A DNA stretch of 64,000 nt from Streptomyces albicerus (lineage in GTDB: Bacteria > Actinomycetota > Actinomycetes > Streptomycetales > Streptomycetaceae). The stretch covers positions 1-64,000 of the forward strand of contig NZ_VWMY01000029.1 in NCBI RefSeq assembly GCF_008905045.1, in the 5' to 3' direction. Made by a program: the position numbers and the translations under genes. The notes below the pieces were generated by a model. That model was not told the DNA's origin. It was given only the letters and a program-made list of their open reading frames with translations, and searched no databases. Below are positions 6,879-16,350 of this stretch, in pieces (positions within the stretch are counted from its first letter, which is position 1; the number at the start of each line of letters is the position of its first letter).

Positions 6879-9746
6879 TCACTCCCCGCGCTGCTGCCCC
6901 GCCGCCAGCCGTACGATGTCGACCCGCGACCGGATCCCCAGCTTCCGGTACACCCGGGTGAGCGTCGCCTCGACGGTCTTCACGCTGATGAACAGGCGCG
7001 CGGCGATCTCGCGGTTCGTGGCGCCCTCCAGGACGAGCGCCGCGACCTGACGCTCCGTCGAGGCCAGCCGGTCGAGGTGCGGCAGCGCGGATTCGGCCAC
7101 CACCGGAGCGGCAGTGGGGACGGGGACGGCTACGGAGGCCGTGTCCAGCTGCCTCAGCCAGGGCACCGCCTTGCAGCGCCGGAACAGCCGCGCCGCCTCG
7201 TCGTACGAGCCACGCCCCGGCTGTTCCGCCCGCAGCTGTGCCAGTGCGAGGGCCGCCCGTGCCTCTTCGAGTCCGTACCCGAGCTGCGCCAGCCGGTCCT
7301 GCGCCGAGGTCAACTGCTGTGCGGCCGCCTCATGTTGGCCGCCCGCCGCCTTCACCAGGGCCTCGGCCCGGTCCAGTACGGCGAGGACGCTCGCCCGCCG
7401 GAGCCGTACCGCGTGCTCGCGCGTGGCGGTGATGACGTCCTGCGCCTCCGCCGGTTCGCCGATCCGTACCAGCGCCTCGGCGAGGTCGCCGTGCCAGCGG
7501 CCCCGCGCGGGGTCGAAGATGCCGAGCCCCTGCTCCAACTCCCGTGCCCGGCGCAGCGACTGGACCGTACCGGCGGCGTCCCCCGCTACCAGCTGGGCGT
7601 GCCCGAGCGCGCCGAGCGCACGCGAGAGGTAGATCAGGTCGCCGTCGTCCTCGGCGCGGCGCACCGCGTCGCCCGCCAGTACGAGCGCCCGGTGCACATC
7701 GCCGCCCGCGGCCTCGGCGAGCGAGGTGAACATGTTGCCGGCGGCCTCGCCGATGCCGGTGTCCCGGGCGAGCCGCAGGCTCTCATGGGCGAGGTCGAGG
7801 GCGCGGGCGCAGTGCCCTGAGCGCAGTTCGGTCTCGGCGAGCCCGCGCAGGAAGTGCACCTCGCTCTCGACCATGCCGCGCCGGCGCACCTCGCCGAGGA
7901 GCCGGGTGATCGTGGCACGCGCGTCGGTGAGCTGGTCGCTCATGATCTGCCAGCGGAACCGGGTGGCGCCCGCACCGTTGTGGTCGCAGGCCACCCGCAG
8001 GTCCTGCGGTTCCGAGAGCGCCCGTTCGAGCGTCGCGGGGGCGCCGGGGTGCCCCATCAGGGTCTCCATCTGGGCCTGGAAGGACAGGGCGAGCAGCTCG
8101 GTGCTCCGGTCGCCGGCGGTGGCGGCGAGCCGCGCCGCGTGGGCCGCCTCCTCGCGGCCCTTCTCCATCTCGCCCTCCACGAGCAGCGCCCGCCAGGCCA
8201 GCTGGTAGCGGACCAGGGCGAGCAGCCGCGGATCCTCGCCCGCGTCCGCGAGGGCCTGCGGGAACACGGCCTCGACGTCCGCCATCGCCTGCCCGGCCGA
8301 GTCGATCACGACCATCCAGGCCCGTACCCGGACCGCCGCGTCGGTCGCCCGGTCCAGGACGTCGCGGGCCACCTCGCGGGCCAGGTCGATCTCGCCGGAG
8401 ACCAGTGCGTCCTCGGCGGACCGCAACCGCCGTTCGTCGGCGCCCGGTTGGGCGTCCGGCGGGGTGTGCCGGGCGGCGAGCAGTCCGAGCTGGGCCGCGA
8501 CCGAGGGCGCGCCGCGGTCCCGGGCCAGCGCCGCGGCCTCGGAGAGCCGTGCGGCGACCTGCTCGTCGGTGCCGCAGGTGGCCAGCGCGAGATGGCGGGC
8601 CCGCTCGATCGGGTCGGAGGCCGCCGTGGACAGCGCGGCATGGGCGGCCCGCCGGTCCTGGGGTTTCGCCTGCGCGTACAGCGCGGCCGAGACGAGGGGA
8701 TGCGCGAAGCGCACGGCGCCCTCCTGCCCGTCCGGCCCTTGGCCGTCCGGTCCCAGGGCCGTGACCAGTCCCAGCGAGGCCGCGAGCGCGATCTCCGCCT
8801 CCGCGTTCGGGCGCCCCGCGGCCTGCAGCAGCGTCTGACTTGGGCGGGCTCCCGCGCTCGCGACCAGCAGCGTCTGCCGGGCGTCGGCGGAGAGCAGCTC
8901 CAGGCGGCTGAGGACGAGGGCGCGCAGCGAGGTCGGCACCGGAAGCGGCTCGCCGGGGCGGGGCGGCGTCGGGCTCTCGGCCAGGGCGCGGGCGAGCTCC
9001 AGCGCGAACAAGGGGTTGCCGCCGCTCGTGTGGTGGATGTCCCGCAGGGTCGAGCGGCGCAGGCCGGTGTAGCCGCGGGCGGCGAGCAGCTCGGAGACCT
9101 GAGGCCGGGACATCGGGGTCAGCCGCAGGGCGAGTGTCTCGGGCGGATACGCGCGTAGATGCGGATCGTGCTCCTGTTCCTTCGGTTCGGTGCCGGTGCG
9201 CACCGCGCCGAGCATCCGCACCGGCATCCCGCCGAGGCGGCGGGCCGCGAAGCCGAGCAGCTCGGCGCTGGGAGCGTCCAGCCACTGCAGGTCGTCGGCG
9301 ACGAGAAGGACAGGGCCCTTGGCGGCCAGGGCGCGCAGCACCGAAAGGACCGCGAGGCGCAAAGCCAGCCCATCCTGGTGCAGGGACGATTCGGCACGGC
9401 CGGTGAGCGCCGCTTCGAGCGCCGCCTGCTGTGGCGCGGGCAGCGCGTCCGCGACCTCGTCGGCGACGAGACCGAGCAGATCGACCAGGGCGAGGAACGG
9501 GAGATGGGATTCGGATTCGGTGGCCGAGCAGCGCAGCACAGTCCGGGCCGATTCGGCGTATTCCGTAGCCATTGCCCGCAGGACGGTCGACTTTCCTATT
9601 CCGGGCGGACCGTGCAAGAGGAGGCTGCCCCCTCGGGAGAGCTGCTCACGGGCTCGTCCGAGCAGCTCCTCCCGCCCGACGACCTGCTCGGAACGGGGTC
9701 TGACAGGCTCCTCGAAATCCCGTCGCACGCGCACCGCTCCCCTCAT
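6879..9746 (-). CDS. LAL-type (large ATP-binding LuxR) transcriptional regulator
   Basis: 955 residues, the usual size for LAL/MalT-like regulators. An N-terminal STAND-type ATPase domain has a Walker A motif HGPPGIGKST (residues about 45-54) and a Walker B region VLLVADDLQWLDAPSAE (near 150). A long helical, TPR-like middle follows. The C-terminal LuxR HTH (about 890-950) contains ERQVAALVLEGATNREIAARL, with SVKTVEATLTRVYRKLGI. The ATPase and middle regions sense a ligand or protein partner and the HTH binds DNA. The upstream 187 bases are unusually AT-rich for this chromosome and probably hold its promoter. Its targets are unknown; the neighbouring protease and fatty-acid genes are candidates. 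Confidence 0.92.
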   Translation of the reverse strand: MRGAVRVRRDFEEPVRPRSEQVVGREELLGRAREQLSRGGSLLLHGPPGIGKSTVLRAMATEYAESARTVLRCSATESESHLPFLALVDLLGLVADEVADALPAPQQAALEAALTGRAESSLHQDGLALRLAVLSVLRALAAKGPVLLVADDLQWLDAPSAELLGFAARRLGGMPVRMLGAVRTGTEPKEQEHDPHLRAYPPETLALRLTPMSRPQVSELLAARGYTGLRRSTLRDIHHTSGGNPLFALELARALAESPTPPRPGEPLPVPTSLRALVLSRLELLSADARQTLLVASAGARPSQTLLQAAGRPNAEAEIALAASLGLVTALGPDGQGPDGQEGAVRFAHPLVSAALYAQAKPQDRRAAHAALSTAASDPIERARHLALATCGTDEQVAARLSEAAALARDRGAPSVAAQLGLLAARHTPPDAQPGADERRLRSAEDALVSGEIDLAREVARDVLDRATDAAVRVRAWMVVIDSAGQAMADVEAVFPQALADAGEDPRLLALVRYQLAWRALLVEGEMEKGREEAAHAARLAATAGDRSTELLALSFQAQMETLMGHPGAPATLERALSEPQDLRVACDHNGAGATRFRWQIMSDQLTDARATITRLLGEVRRRGMVESEVHFLRGLAETELRSGHCARALDLAHESLRLARDTGIGEAAGNMFTSLAEAAGGDVHRALVLAGDAVRRAEDDGDLIYLSRALGALGHAQLVAGDAAGTVQSLRRARELEQGLGIFDPARGRWHGDLAEALVRIGEPAEAQDVITATREHAVRLRRASVLAVLDRAEALVKAAGGQHEAAAQQLTSAQDRLAQLGYGLEEARAALALAQLRAEQPGRGSYDEAARLFRRCKAVPWLRQLDTASVAVPVPTAAPVVAESALPHLDRLASTERQVAALVLEGATNREIAARLFISVKTVEATLTRVYRKLGIRSRVDIVRLAAGQQRGE

Positions 9747-9933
9747 GTCGTGTTCGGCTCAATATTAAGCAAAGAGCCTCTGAATTTCGGAGGGTTGCAC
9801 AGTGAGGGAAATAACAGAGATTCGGTATACGGGATTTCAGGGCGCCCGTGCATGTATAGAACCCGCGAGGGGAGGGACGGACCTTCGGGGCAGCGGCGAG
9901 GAGTACCCCAAGGGCAGTGTGGAGGTCCGGACC

Positions 9934-10788
9934 TCAGGGCAGCAGCCCCGCCCGCCGCGCCGCCACCACCGCCTCCAGCCGCGTGTGCGCGCCGAGCTTG
10001 CGCATCGCCGAGCGCAGATAGGCCTTCACGGTCTCGGGCCGCAGCCCGAGCCGGTCGGCGGCGGCCGCGTTGGTCGTACCGGCCGCGACACAGGCCAGGA
10101 CGTCCAGCTCACGCGGGGTGAGCCGGACCCGCCGGGCCGCGGCCGGCGGGTTGGGCGCGGCGGTCAGCGTGTCGCAGACCGCGAGGAGCTCCGCGCGCAG
10201 CGCCGGGTCCACTACGCGCGGGGCCAGCGCCCGCAGCGCCCCGTGCGCCTCCCGGACCCGCTCCCACACCGAGTCGGCCGAACCCGCCAAGTCCTCCGCC
10301 GTCCGCGGCTCGCGTGCGGCCGCCAGCAGGCCCTGTGCCTCGTCCCGTACGACCAGCGACTGCTCCACGTCCCGGGCCGCCTCCACCGCCGCGGCCAGTG
10401 TCCGGTCGCCGAGCGGTTGCGCCGTGCGCAGGGCGCCGTACAGGACACCGCGCACCCGGCGGCGTACGACGACCGGCACGGCGAGCACCGACCGCAGCCC
10501 CTCCGCGGCGACCGCGGCGTCGTACTCGTGGCTGATCTGCCGCGAGGAGGAGTAGTCCGCGACGGCGCACGGCCGGGCGAGGGCCACCGCCTTGCCGCCC
10601 AGGCCGTGGCCCGACGACACCGCGAGCGCGCTGAGCGCCGCCGTCGCCGTGCCGTTCAGCTCGCTGATACGCACCTGCCGCCGGCCCGGCTCGACCAGAC
10701 CGCCGAAGGCGACGGGCAGCCCCGTCGCCCGCCGCAGCCGCATCAGCGCGCCGCGCATCTCCACCGCTTCGGCCGCGTCCGTTGCCAC
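9934..10788 (-). CDS. GAF-LuxR transcriptional regulator
   Basis: 284 residues. Residues about 10-150 look like a GAF-type sensory domain (GLGGKAVALARPCAVADY, then LRSVLAVPVVVRRRVRGVLYGA). The C-terminal 65 residues are a LuxR HTH (RLTPRELDVLACVAAGTTNAA, with RPETVKAYLRSAMRKLGAHTRLEAV). There is no receiver domain, so it is a one-component regulator that probably responds to a small molecule. It is divergent from the acyl-CoA synthetase pair across a 235-base region containing a long inverted repeat. Control of fatty-acid activation is therefore the simplest inference. Confidence 0.85.
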   Translation of the reverse strand: MATDAAEAVEMRGALMRLRRATGLPVAFGGLVEPGRRQVRISELNGTATAALSALAVSSGHGLGGKAVALARPCAVADYSSSRQISHEYDAAVAAEGLRSVLAVPVVVRRRVRGVLYGALRTAQPLGDRTLAAAVEAARDVEQSLVVRDEAQGLLAAAREPRTAEDLAGSADSVWERVREAHGALRALAPRVVDPALRAELLAVCDTLTAAPNPPAAARRVRLTPRELDVLACVAAGTTNAAAADRLGLRPETVKAYLRSAMRKLGAHTRLEAVVAARRAGLLP

Positions 10789-10914
10789 GTGCTCGTCCCT
10801 TCACCGCAGCGCACCCCCCGTCCGGGGGTAGTGAGACCCGCATCACGGATTACACGATGTATTCGAGCCGCCCGGCAATGGTCCGGGACCAGCGGAAGTG
10901 AACCGGAGGGCGCG

Positions 10915-10980
10915 CCGGTGTCGAGAGGGGGAGCGCGCGGAGGCCCGAAGGGCTGAGCACGGTCGGCCTCTCGACACCGG
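10915..10980 (+). promoter_or_regulatory. long inverted repeat upstream of the acyl-CoA synthetase operon
   Basis: Perfect 14-base arms, CCGGTGTCGAGAGG (10915-10928) and CCTCTCGACACCGG (10967-10980), enclose 38 bases. The element lies 43 bases ahead of ATG 11024 in the divergent promoter region of the GAF-LuxR regulator. It could be an operator pair for that regulator or a structured mRNA leader; the sequence alone does not decide. Confidence 0.55.
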
Positions 10981-11023
10981 CTGAGGCGCCCGGAGGCGAA
11001 CGACGAAAAGACACGGAGGACAG

Positions 11024-12709
11024 ATGACGACGCCGCCGACGCCGCCGACGGAGAGCTTCCGCAGCGCGCGGGACTTCCTGCTGGAGTACCGCGAGGACTA
11101 CGCCACGGCCTACGAGGGCTTCAGCTGGCCCCGCCCGGAGAACTTCAACTGGGCGCTCGACTGGTTCGACGTCATCGCCCACGGCAACGCCAGGACCGCA
11201 CTGCACATCGTCGAGGAGGACGGCCGCGAGACCAAGCTGTCCTTCGGCGAGCTGTCCGTGCGCTCCGACCAGGTCGCGGGGTGGCTGCGCGAGCAGGGGG
11301 TCCGCGCCGGTGACCGGATCCTGGTCATGCTCGGCAACCAGGCCGAGCTGTGGATGACGGCGCTCGCCGCGATGAAGCTGCGCGCCGTGGTCATCCCGGC
11401 CACACCGCTGCTGGGGCCCGCCGACCTGCGTGACCGCGTCGAACGGGGCCGGGTCCGGCACGTGATCGTGCGCACCGAGGACACCGGCAAGTTCGACGAG
11501 GTGCCCGGCGACTACACGCGCATCGCCGTCGGCGACGAGCGCCCGGGCTGGCGGTCGTACGAGGACGTGTACGGCCACTCCGCCGACCTCTTCTCGCCCG
11601 ACGGCCCGACGCGGGCCGACGACCCGCTGATGCTCTACTTCACCTCGGGCACCACCGCCCGCCCCAAGCTGGTCGAGCACACCCACACCTCGTACCCGAT
11701 CGGCCACCTGGCGACCATGTACTGGATCGGCCTCAAACCCGGCGACGTGCACCTGAACATCTCCTCGCCCGGCTGGGCCAAGCACGCCTGGTCCAACCTC
11801 TTCGCGCCCTGGAACGCCGAGGCGACCGTCTTCATCCACAACTACACGCGCTTCGACGCGAACCGTCTGCTGGCCGAGATGGACCGCGCGGGAGTGACGA
11901 CCTTCTGCGCGCCGCCGACCGTGTGGCGCATGCTCATCCAGGCCGACCTGACCCAGCTGCGTACGCCCCCGCGCGAGGCCGTCGCCGCCGGTGAGCCGCT
12001 GAATCCCGAGGTCATCGAGCAGGTGCGGCGGGCCTGGGGCGTCACCATCCGCGACGGCTTCGGGCAGACCGAGACGGCCGTGCAGGTGTCCAACAGCCCG
12101 GGCCAGCCGCTGAAGACGGGCTCCATGGGGCGGCCGAGCCCGGGCTTCCGCGTCGAACTGCTCGACCCGGTGACGGGCGCGCCGGGCGCGACGGAGGGCG
12201 AGATCGCGCTCGACTTGTCCGCGCGGCCCGTGGGCCTGATGACCGGCTACCACGGCGACACCGACCGCACGGCCGAGGCGATGGCCGACGGCTACTACCG
12301 GACGGGGGACATCGGTTCCCGCGACGCCGACGGCTACATCACATACGTGGGCCGGGCCGACGACGTCTTCAAGGCCTCCGACTACAAGATCTCCCCGTTC
12401 GAGCTGGAGAGCGCGCTCCTGGAGCACGAGGCCGTCGCGGAGGCGGCCGTCGTGCCCGCGCCGGACGAGCTGCGGCTCGCGGTCCCGAAGGCGTACGTCG
12501 TGCTGTCGGAGGGGTGGGAGCCGGGGCCCGACACCGCGAAGGTCCTCTTCGAGCACTCGCGTACGGCCCTCGCCCCGTACAAGCGCATCCGCCGTCTGGA
12601 GTTCGGCGAGCTGCCCAAGACCGTGTCGGGCAAGATCCGCCGGATCGAGCTGCGCGAGGCCACGGCCGCGGGGTCGGACGCCGAGTACCGCGAGGAGGAC
12701 TTCCGGTGA
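11024..12709 (+). CDS. AMP-binding acyl-CoA synthetase, medium-chain (ACSM-like)
   Basis: 561 residues with the adenylate-forming core motifs in order: the P-loop-like YFTSGTTARPK (about 204-215), DGFGQTE (about 342-348), YYRTGD (about 423) and KTVSGKIRR with the catalytic Lys near 531. The opening (EYREDYATAYEGFSWPRPENFNWALDWFD) and overall layout resemble acetyl- and medium-chain acyl-CoA synthetases of the ACSM type. The enzyme activates a carboxylic acid with ATP to an acyl-adenylate and transfers it to CoA in the cytoplasm. GGAGGACAG precedes the ATG. The stop overlaps the next synthetase as GTGA, so the two are co-translated. Confidence 0.9.
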   Translation: MTTPPTPPTESFRSARDFLLEYREDYATAYEGFSWPRPENFNWALDWFDVIAHGNARTALHIVEEDGRETKLSFGELSVRSDQVAGWLREQGVRAGDRILVMLGNQAELWMTALAAMKLRAVVIPATPLLGPADLRDRVERGRVRHVIVRTEDTGKFDEVPGDYTRIAVGDERPGWRSYEDVYGHSADLFSPDGPTRADDPLMLYFTSGTTARPKLVEHTHTSYPIGHLATMYWIGLKPGDVHLNISSPGWAKHAWSNLFAPWNAEATVFIHNYTRFDANRLLAEMDRAGVTTFCAPPTVWRMLIQADLTQLRTPPREAVAAGEPLNPEVIEQVRRAWGVTIRDGFGQTETAVQVSNSPGQPLKTGSMGRPSPGFRVELLDPVTGAPGATEGEIALDLSARPVGLMTGYHGDTDRTAEAMADGYYRTGDIGSRDADGYITYVGRADDVFKASDYKISPFELESALLEHEAVAEAAVVPAPDELRLAVPKAYVVLSEGWEPGPDTAKVLFEHSRTALAPYKRIRRLEFGELPKTVSGKIRRIELREATAAGSDAEYREEDFR

Positions 12710-14310
12710 CCGAGCTGTCGTACGCGCACGGGACGAGCGGGACGGCCCTGCTCGGAGACACGATCGGAGCCAGCCTGGACCGGGCCGTCGCGGCCTGGCC
12801 GGACCGGGAGGCGCTCGTCGACGTACCGTCCGGGAGGCGCTGGACGTACGCCCGATTCGCCGCGGACGTCGACCGGTTGGCGTACGCGCTGCTCGCGAGC
12901 GGAGTCGCCAAGGGCGACCGGGTGGGCATCTGGGCGGTCAACTGCCCCGAGTGGGTGCTCGTCCAGTACGCCACCGCCCGGATCGGCGCGATCATGGTGA
13001 ACATCAACCCGGCCTACCGCACCCACGAGGTCGAGTACGTCCTCAAGCAGGCAGGGATCTCCCTGCTGTTCGCCTCGCTCAGTCACAAGACGAGCGACTA
13101 CCGGGCGATGGTCGGGCAAGTGCGGGGCAACTGCCCGCAGTTGCGGGAGACCGTGTACATCGGCGACCCGAGCTGGGACGCGCTGATCGGGCGCGGGATC
13201 CCTGACCTGCACGAGGACTTCAGGGTGCGCGGCAGCGAGCTGTCCTGCGACGACCCGATCAACATCCAGTACACCTCGGGCACGACGGGATTCCCCAAGG
13301 GCGCGACCCTCTCGCACCACAACATCCTCAACAACGGCTATTTCGTGGGTGAGTTGATCGCCTACAGCGAGCAGGACCGGATCTGCGTCCCCGTGCCCTT
13401 CTACCACTGCTTCGGCATGGTGATGGGCAATCTCGCCGCGACCTCGCACGGCGCGTGCATCGTCATCCCCGCCCCGTCCTTCGACCCGGCGGCGACCCTG
13501 AAGGCGGTCGAGCGGGAGCGCTGCACGTCGCTGTACGGCGTACCGACCATGTTCATCGCGGAGCTGAACCTCCCCGACTTCGCGACGTACGACCTCTCCT
13601 CCCTGCGGACCGGCATCATGGCGGGCTCGCCCTGCCCGGTCGAGGTGATGAAACGGGTGGTCGCCGAGATGCACATGGAGGAGGTCTCCATCTGCTACGG
13701 CATGACCGAGACCTCGCCCGTGTCCCTCCAGACCCGCCGCGACGACGACCTCGAGCACCGCACCGGCACGGTCGGACGCGTCCTGCCGCACATCGAGGTG
13801 AAGATCGTCGACCCGGTCAGCGGGGTGACGCTGCCGCGCGGCTCGGCGGGCGAGCTGTGCACCCGCGGCTACAGCGTGATGCTCGGCTACTGGGACGAAC
13901 CCGAGAAGACCGCCGAGGCCGTGGACTCCGGGCGGTGGATGCACACCGGGGACCTGGCCGTGATGCTCGACGACGGGTACGTACAGATCGTCGGCCGGAT
14001 CAAGGACATGATCATCCGGGGCGGCGAGAACATCTATCCGCGCGAGATCGAGGAGTTCCTGTACGCGCACCCGAAGATCGCCGACGTGCAGGTGGTGGGC
14101 GTGCCGCACGAGAAGTACGGCGAGGAGGTGCTCGCCTGCGTCATCCCGCGCGACTCCGGTGATCTGCTGACTCTTGAGGAGCTGCGGGCCTTCTGCGAGG
14201 GGCGGTTGGCGCACTACAAGGTGCCGAGCCGGCTGCGGATCATGGAGTCCTTCCCGATGACGGTGTCCGGGAAGGTGCGGAAGATCGAGCTGAGGGAGAA
14301 GTACGGGTGA
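12706..14310 (+). CDS. AMP-binding acyl-CoA synthetase, medium/long-chain fatty acid type
   Basis: 534 residues from GTG 12706, which overlaps the previous stop (GTGA). The core motifs are YTSGTTGFPKG (about 188-198), CYGMTETSP (about 329), HTGD and MTVSGKVRKIE with the catalytic Lys near 521. The sequence is of the FadD/AcsF2 kind: its FYHCFGMVMGNL and GRIKDMIIRGGENIYPREIEE segments are characteristic. It probably activates fatty acids for beta-oxidation or lipid building. Pairing two different synthetases in one operon suggests they handle different chain lengths or a branched substrate. A dispersed repeat with a hairpin follows the gene. Confidence 0.9.
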   Translation: MTELSYAHGTSGTALLGDTIGASLDRAVAAWPDREALVDVPSGRRWTYARFAADVDRLAYALLASGVAKGDRVGIWAVNCPEWVLVQYATARIGAIMVNINPAYRTHEVEYVLKQAGISLLFASLSHKTSDYRAMVGQVRGNCPQLRETVYIGDPSWDALIGRGIPDLHEDFRVRGSELSCDDPINIQYTSGTTGFPKGATLSHHNILNNGYFVGELIAYSEQDRICVPVPFYHCFGMVMGNLAATSHGACIVIPAPSFDPAATLKAVERERCTSLYGVPTMFIAELNLPDFATYDLSSLRTGIMAGSPCPVEVMKRVVAEMHMEEVSICYGMTETSPVSLQTRRDDDLEHRTGTVGRVLPHIEVKIVDPVSGVTLPRGSAGELCTRGYSVMLGYWDEPEKTAEAVDSGRWMHTGDLAVMLDDGYVQIVGRIKDMIIRGGENIYPREIEEFLYAHPKIADVQVVGVPHEKYGEEVLACVIPRDSGDLLTLEELRAFCEGRLAHYKVPSRLRIMESFPMTVSGKVRKIELREKYG

Positions 14311-14370
14311 CGCTCCGCTGGGGGCGCCGTGGGGGAGTGCGGCTCGGTGGGGAAGTGCGGCTGGGTGGGG

Positions 14371-14433
14371 GCTGGTCGCGCCCGCGCGGCGGAGCCGCAA
14401 ATTGACACAGCCCCGCGCCCCTTACGGGCGCGG
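14371..14433. repeat. Streptomyces-type dispersed intergenic repeat, copy 1
   Basis: A 51-base block (14371-14421) matches the block at 57339-57389 in inverse orientation at 46 of 51 positions by hand alignment. It contains the hairpin GCGGC-GGA-GCCGC and is followed by CCGCGCCC-CTTAC-GGGCGCGG. It lies between convergent genes (acyl-CoA synthetase and GNAT), so it could act as a bidirectional terminator. Confidence 0.7.
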
Positions 14434-14438
14434 CCCGC

Positions 14439-14948
14439 TCAGGGTGTGGCTCGGTACATGCATACCCGGGGCCAGCGGTCCAAGCCGTGTTCGGCCTCTG
14501 TGGCGCGGATCTTCCGTAGGCCCGGGGTGAGGTCGGGTTCGGCCAGGACGCGGAAGCCGATGCGCTCGTAGTAGGGCGCGTTCCAGGGGACCTCCGTGAA
14601 GGTGGTCAGCGTGAGACCGGGCAGGCCCTGGTCGCGTGCGCGGTCGGCGGCGTACGCGATCAGGGTCCGGCCCACGCCCCGGTGCGCGGCGCCCGGGTGG
14701 ACGGAGACCTGCTCGATGTGGAAGGCGCCGTCCACGGGCTCGCCGATCAGGTACGCGACGATGCGCCCGTCGGCGTCCTCGGTGACCCAGGCGTGGCCCG
14801 CCGCGCGGAAGCGCTCCAGCAGGTTGATCGCGGGCGGCTCGTCGTCGGCGATCTCCGGCATGCCGAGGGCGCGGAAGGGTTCGCCCGCCGCGCGTTCGAT
14901 GTCCTGGAGCAGCGGGAGGTCGGCGGGAGTTGCCGGTCTGATGCGCAT
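14439..14948 (-). CDS. GNAT-family N-acetyltransferase
   Basis: 169 residues from ATG 14948 (MRIRPATPADLPLLQDIERA), a textbook GNAT beginning. Beta4 reads AFHIEQVSVHPGAAHRGVGRTLIAYA; its R-G-V-G-R is the acetyl-CoA pyrophosphate-binding loop (Q/R-x-x-G-x-G/A). It is followed by LTLTTFTEVPWNAPYYERIGFR, where the Tyr of APYYERIGF is the usual general acid. The substrate is unknown. The gene stands alone, convergent with the acyl-CoA synthetases and separated from the zinc-ribbon gene by about 40 bases on the same strand. Confidence 0.9.
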   Translation of the reverse strand: MRIRPATPADLPLLQDIERAAGEPFRALGMPEIADDEPPAINLLERFRAAGHAWVTEDADGRIVAYLIGEPVDGAFHIEQVSVHPGAAHRGVGRTLIAYAADRARDQGLPGLTLTTFTEVPWNAPYYERIGFRVLAEPDLTPGLRKIRATEAEHGLDRWPRVCMYRATP

Positions 14949-14989
14949 GGGACCAAGTATGCGGTCGCTCCGGAGAGTTGGGGTGGTCC

Positions 14990-16210
14990 TCAGGCTCCGG
15001 TGGCGATGAGTTCGTCGGCGATGCTGTTCACCGGCTGCGGGGTGCCGGTGAGGTCCAGTACGAAGAGGGGGATGCCGAGGGAGTCGGCGCAGGTGCGGGC
15101 GTCGTCCTCGTAGCCGGCCAGCGAGAAGTAGACGCAGCCCGCCGACTCCGTCATCGCCGTCAGCCACAGACACTCCACGTCCCGCAGGGAGGCGGGGCGC
15201 ACGGTCGGGTCGACCTGGGCGACTATCCCGCGCGCCGCCAGGCCTATCCCGGACGGCGGCCGCTGGTCGGCCCGCCGGATGTCCCGGTACCCCAGCCAGC
15301 GCAGATACAGCGCGGCAGCGGTCACGGCGTCCCGAGCAGTACGTATCGTCACCGGCTGGAACGCGGGACGGGGGGCCGGGGCCGGGGCCGTACGGGGGAG
15401 GGGGATGGCGGCGGGGAGATGGTTGGGCCGGGGCTTGGGGGAGGGGCGTCCGGCGCCCTCGCCGGTGTCCTTGCCGCAGTCCTCGCGGGTGTCCTCCCCG
15501 CTGTCCGGGGGACGGGGGGCGTCGGTGGCACCCGCGCCCGAGGAGTGCGGTTCATCGGTGGTGCCCGCACCGGGGCCATCGGTTCCCGGGCGTGAGGTTC
15601 CCGGGCCCTCGTCGGCGCTCGCCGCGGCGGAGTGTGGTTCGTCGGTAGCGGCGCCCTCGGCGGATTCCGTGCTCGCGCCGGGAGCCTGCGGTCCGGCGTC
15701 GGCGCTCGCGACAAGGGATTCCGATCCCTCGTCGGCACCGGCGCCCGGGGTCTCCGGTTCGGCGGAGGTCTCCGGTCCGGCGTCCGTGCCCGCTCCTGAG
15801 GTCTCCGGTCCGTCGACCACGTTCGCAGCTTGCGCTGTCTCCTTGGGGAGGCCGGTGCCCGGCTCGTCGTCAGTCCTCGTGCCCCGGGCCTCCGGACCGC
15901 CGTCGTCGGGGCCCGCGCCCGGTAAGGCCGCGGCCTCCTCGCCGGTGCCCGCCTCCACCACCGGCAGCCGCAGCACCGTCCCGCAGGGGCACCCCAGCTC
16001 GGGCCGGGGCCACTGGTCCGCGCGTCCGCAGGCCCCGCAGCGGACCGTCACCCAGTCCTCGTCCCAGGTGTGGTGGGTGACGGGCTCCGGGCGCGCACCC
16101 CGGTCGAGGACGGGTGCGACAGGCGCACCGCACTCGCAGGGATACGACGGCGCCGCATAGACATGCTCGCGCCGACAGGCCGGACACCGCACCGGCACGC
16201 TCTCGGACAT
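14990..16210 (-). CDS. zinc-ribbon protein with C-terminal Mrr-like (restriction-endonuclease-fold) domain
   Basis: 406 residues from ATG 16210. Two N-terminal zinc-ribbon-like motifs occur: CPACRREHVYAAPSYPCECG and CGACGRADQWPRPELGCPCG. A roughly 190-residue acidic, Gly/Pro/Ser-rich low-complexity linker follows (residues about 100-290). The C-terminus has the helix DAVTAAALYLRWLGYRDI, then GIVAQVDPTVRP and CVYFSLAGY, and LGIPLFVLDLTG. This resembles Mrr-cat modules, but the catalytic PD-(D/E)xK set is not clear: a VDP is present and the ExK is replaced by SLAGY. A nucleic-acid-binding or sensing role is possible. The function is not known to me. Confidence 0.55.
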   Translation of the reverse strand: MSESVPVRCPACRREHVYAAPSYPCECGAPVAPVLDRGARPEPVTHHTWDEDWVTVRCGACGRADQWPRPELGCPCGTVLRLPVVEAGTGEEAAALPGAGPDDGGPEARGTRTDDEPGTGLPKETAQAANVVDGPETSGAGTDAGPETSAEPETPGAGADEGSESLVASADAGPQAPGASTESAEGAATDEPHSAAASADEGPGTSRPGTDGPGAGTTDEPHSSGAGATDAPRPPDSGEDTREDCGKDTGEGAGRPSPKPRPNHLPAAIPLPRTAPAPAPRPAFQPVTIRTARDAVTAAALYLRWLGYRDIRRADQRPPSGIGLAARGIVAQVDPTVRPASLRDVECLWLTAMTESAGCVYFSLAGYEDDARTCADSLGIPLFVLDLTGTPQPVNSIADELIATGA

Positions 16211-16350
16211 GACCCTCTCCAGAACACCGCGACACCACATCGGGACAGTCCCTCCATCGTCCTCCGGAACCCCGCCCTCCGGCAGCCGAACGATCGGACG
16301 CCCCCGGGATTCCTCCGGGATTCCTCCGCCCGGCGGCGCACCCCTCGCCC

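Noticed and set aside
12382..14400. A 672-codon minus-strand open frame over the second acyl-CoA synthetase
   Set aside because: Low-complexity Arg/Val/Asp-rich translation, the exact complement of a gene with all adenylate-forming motifs.
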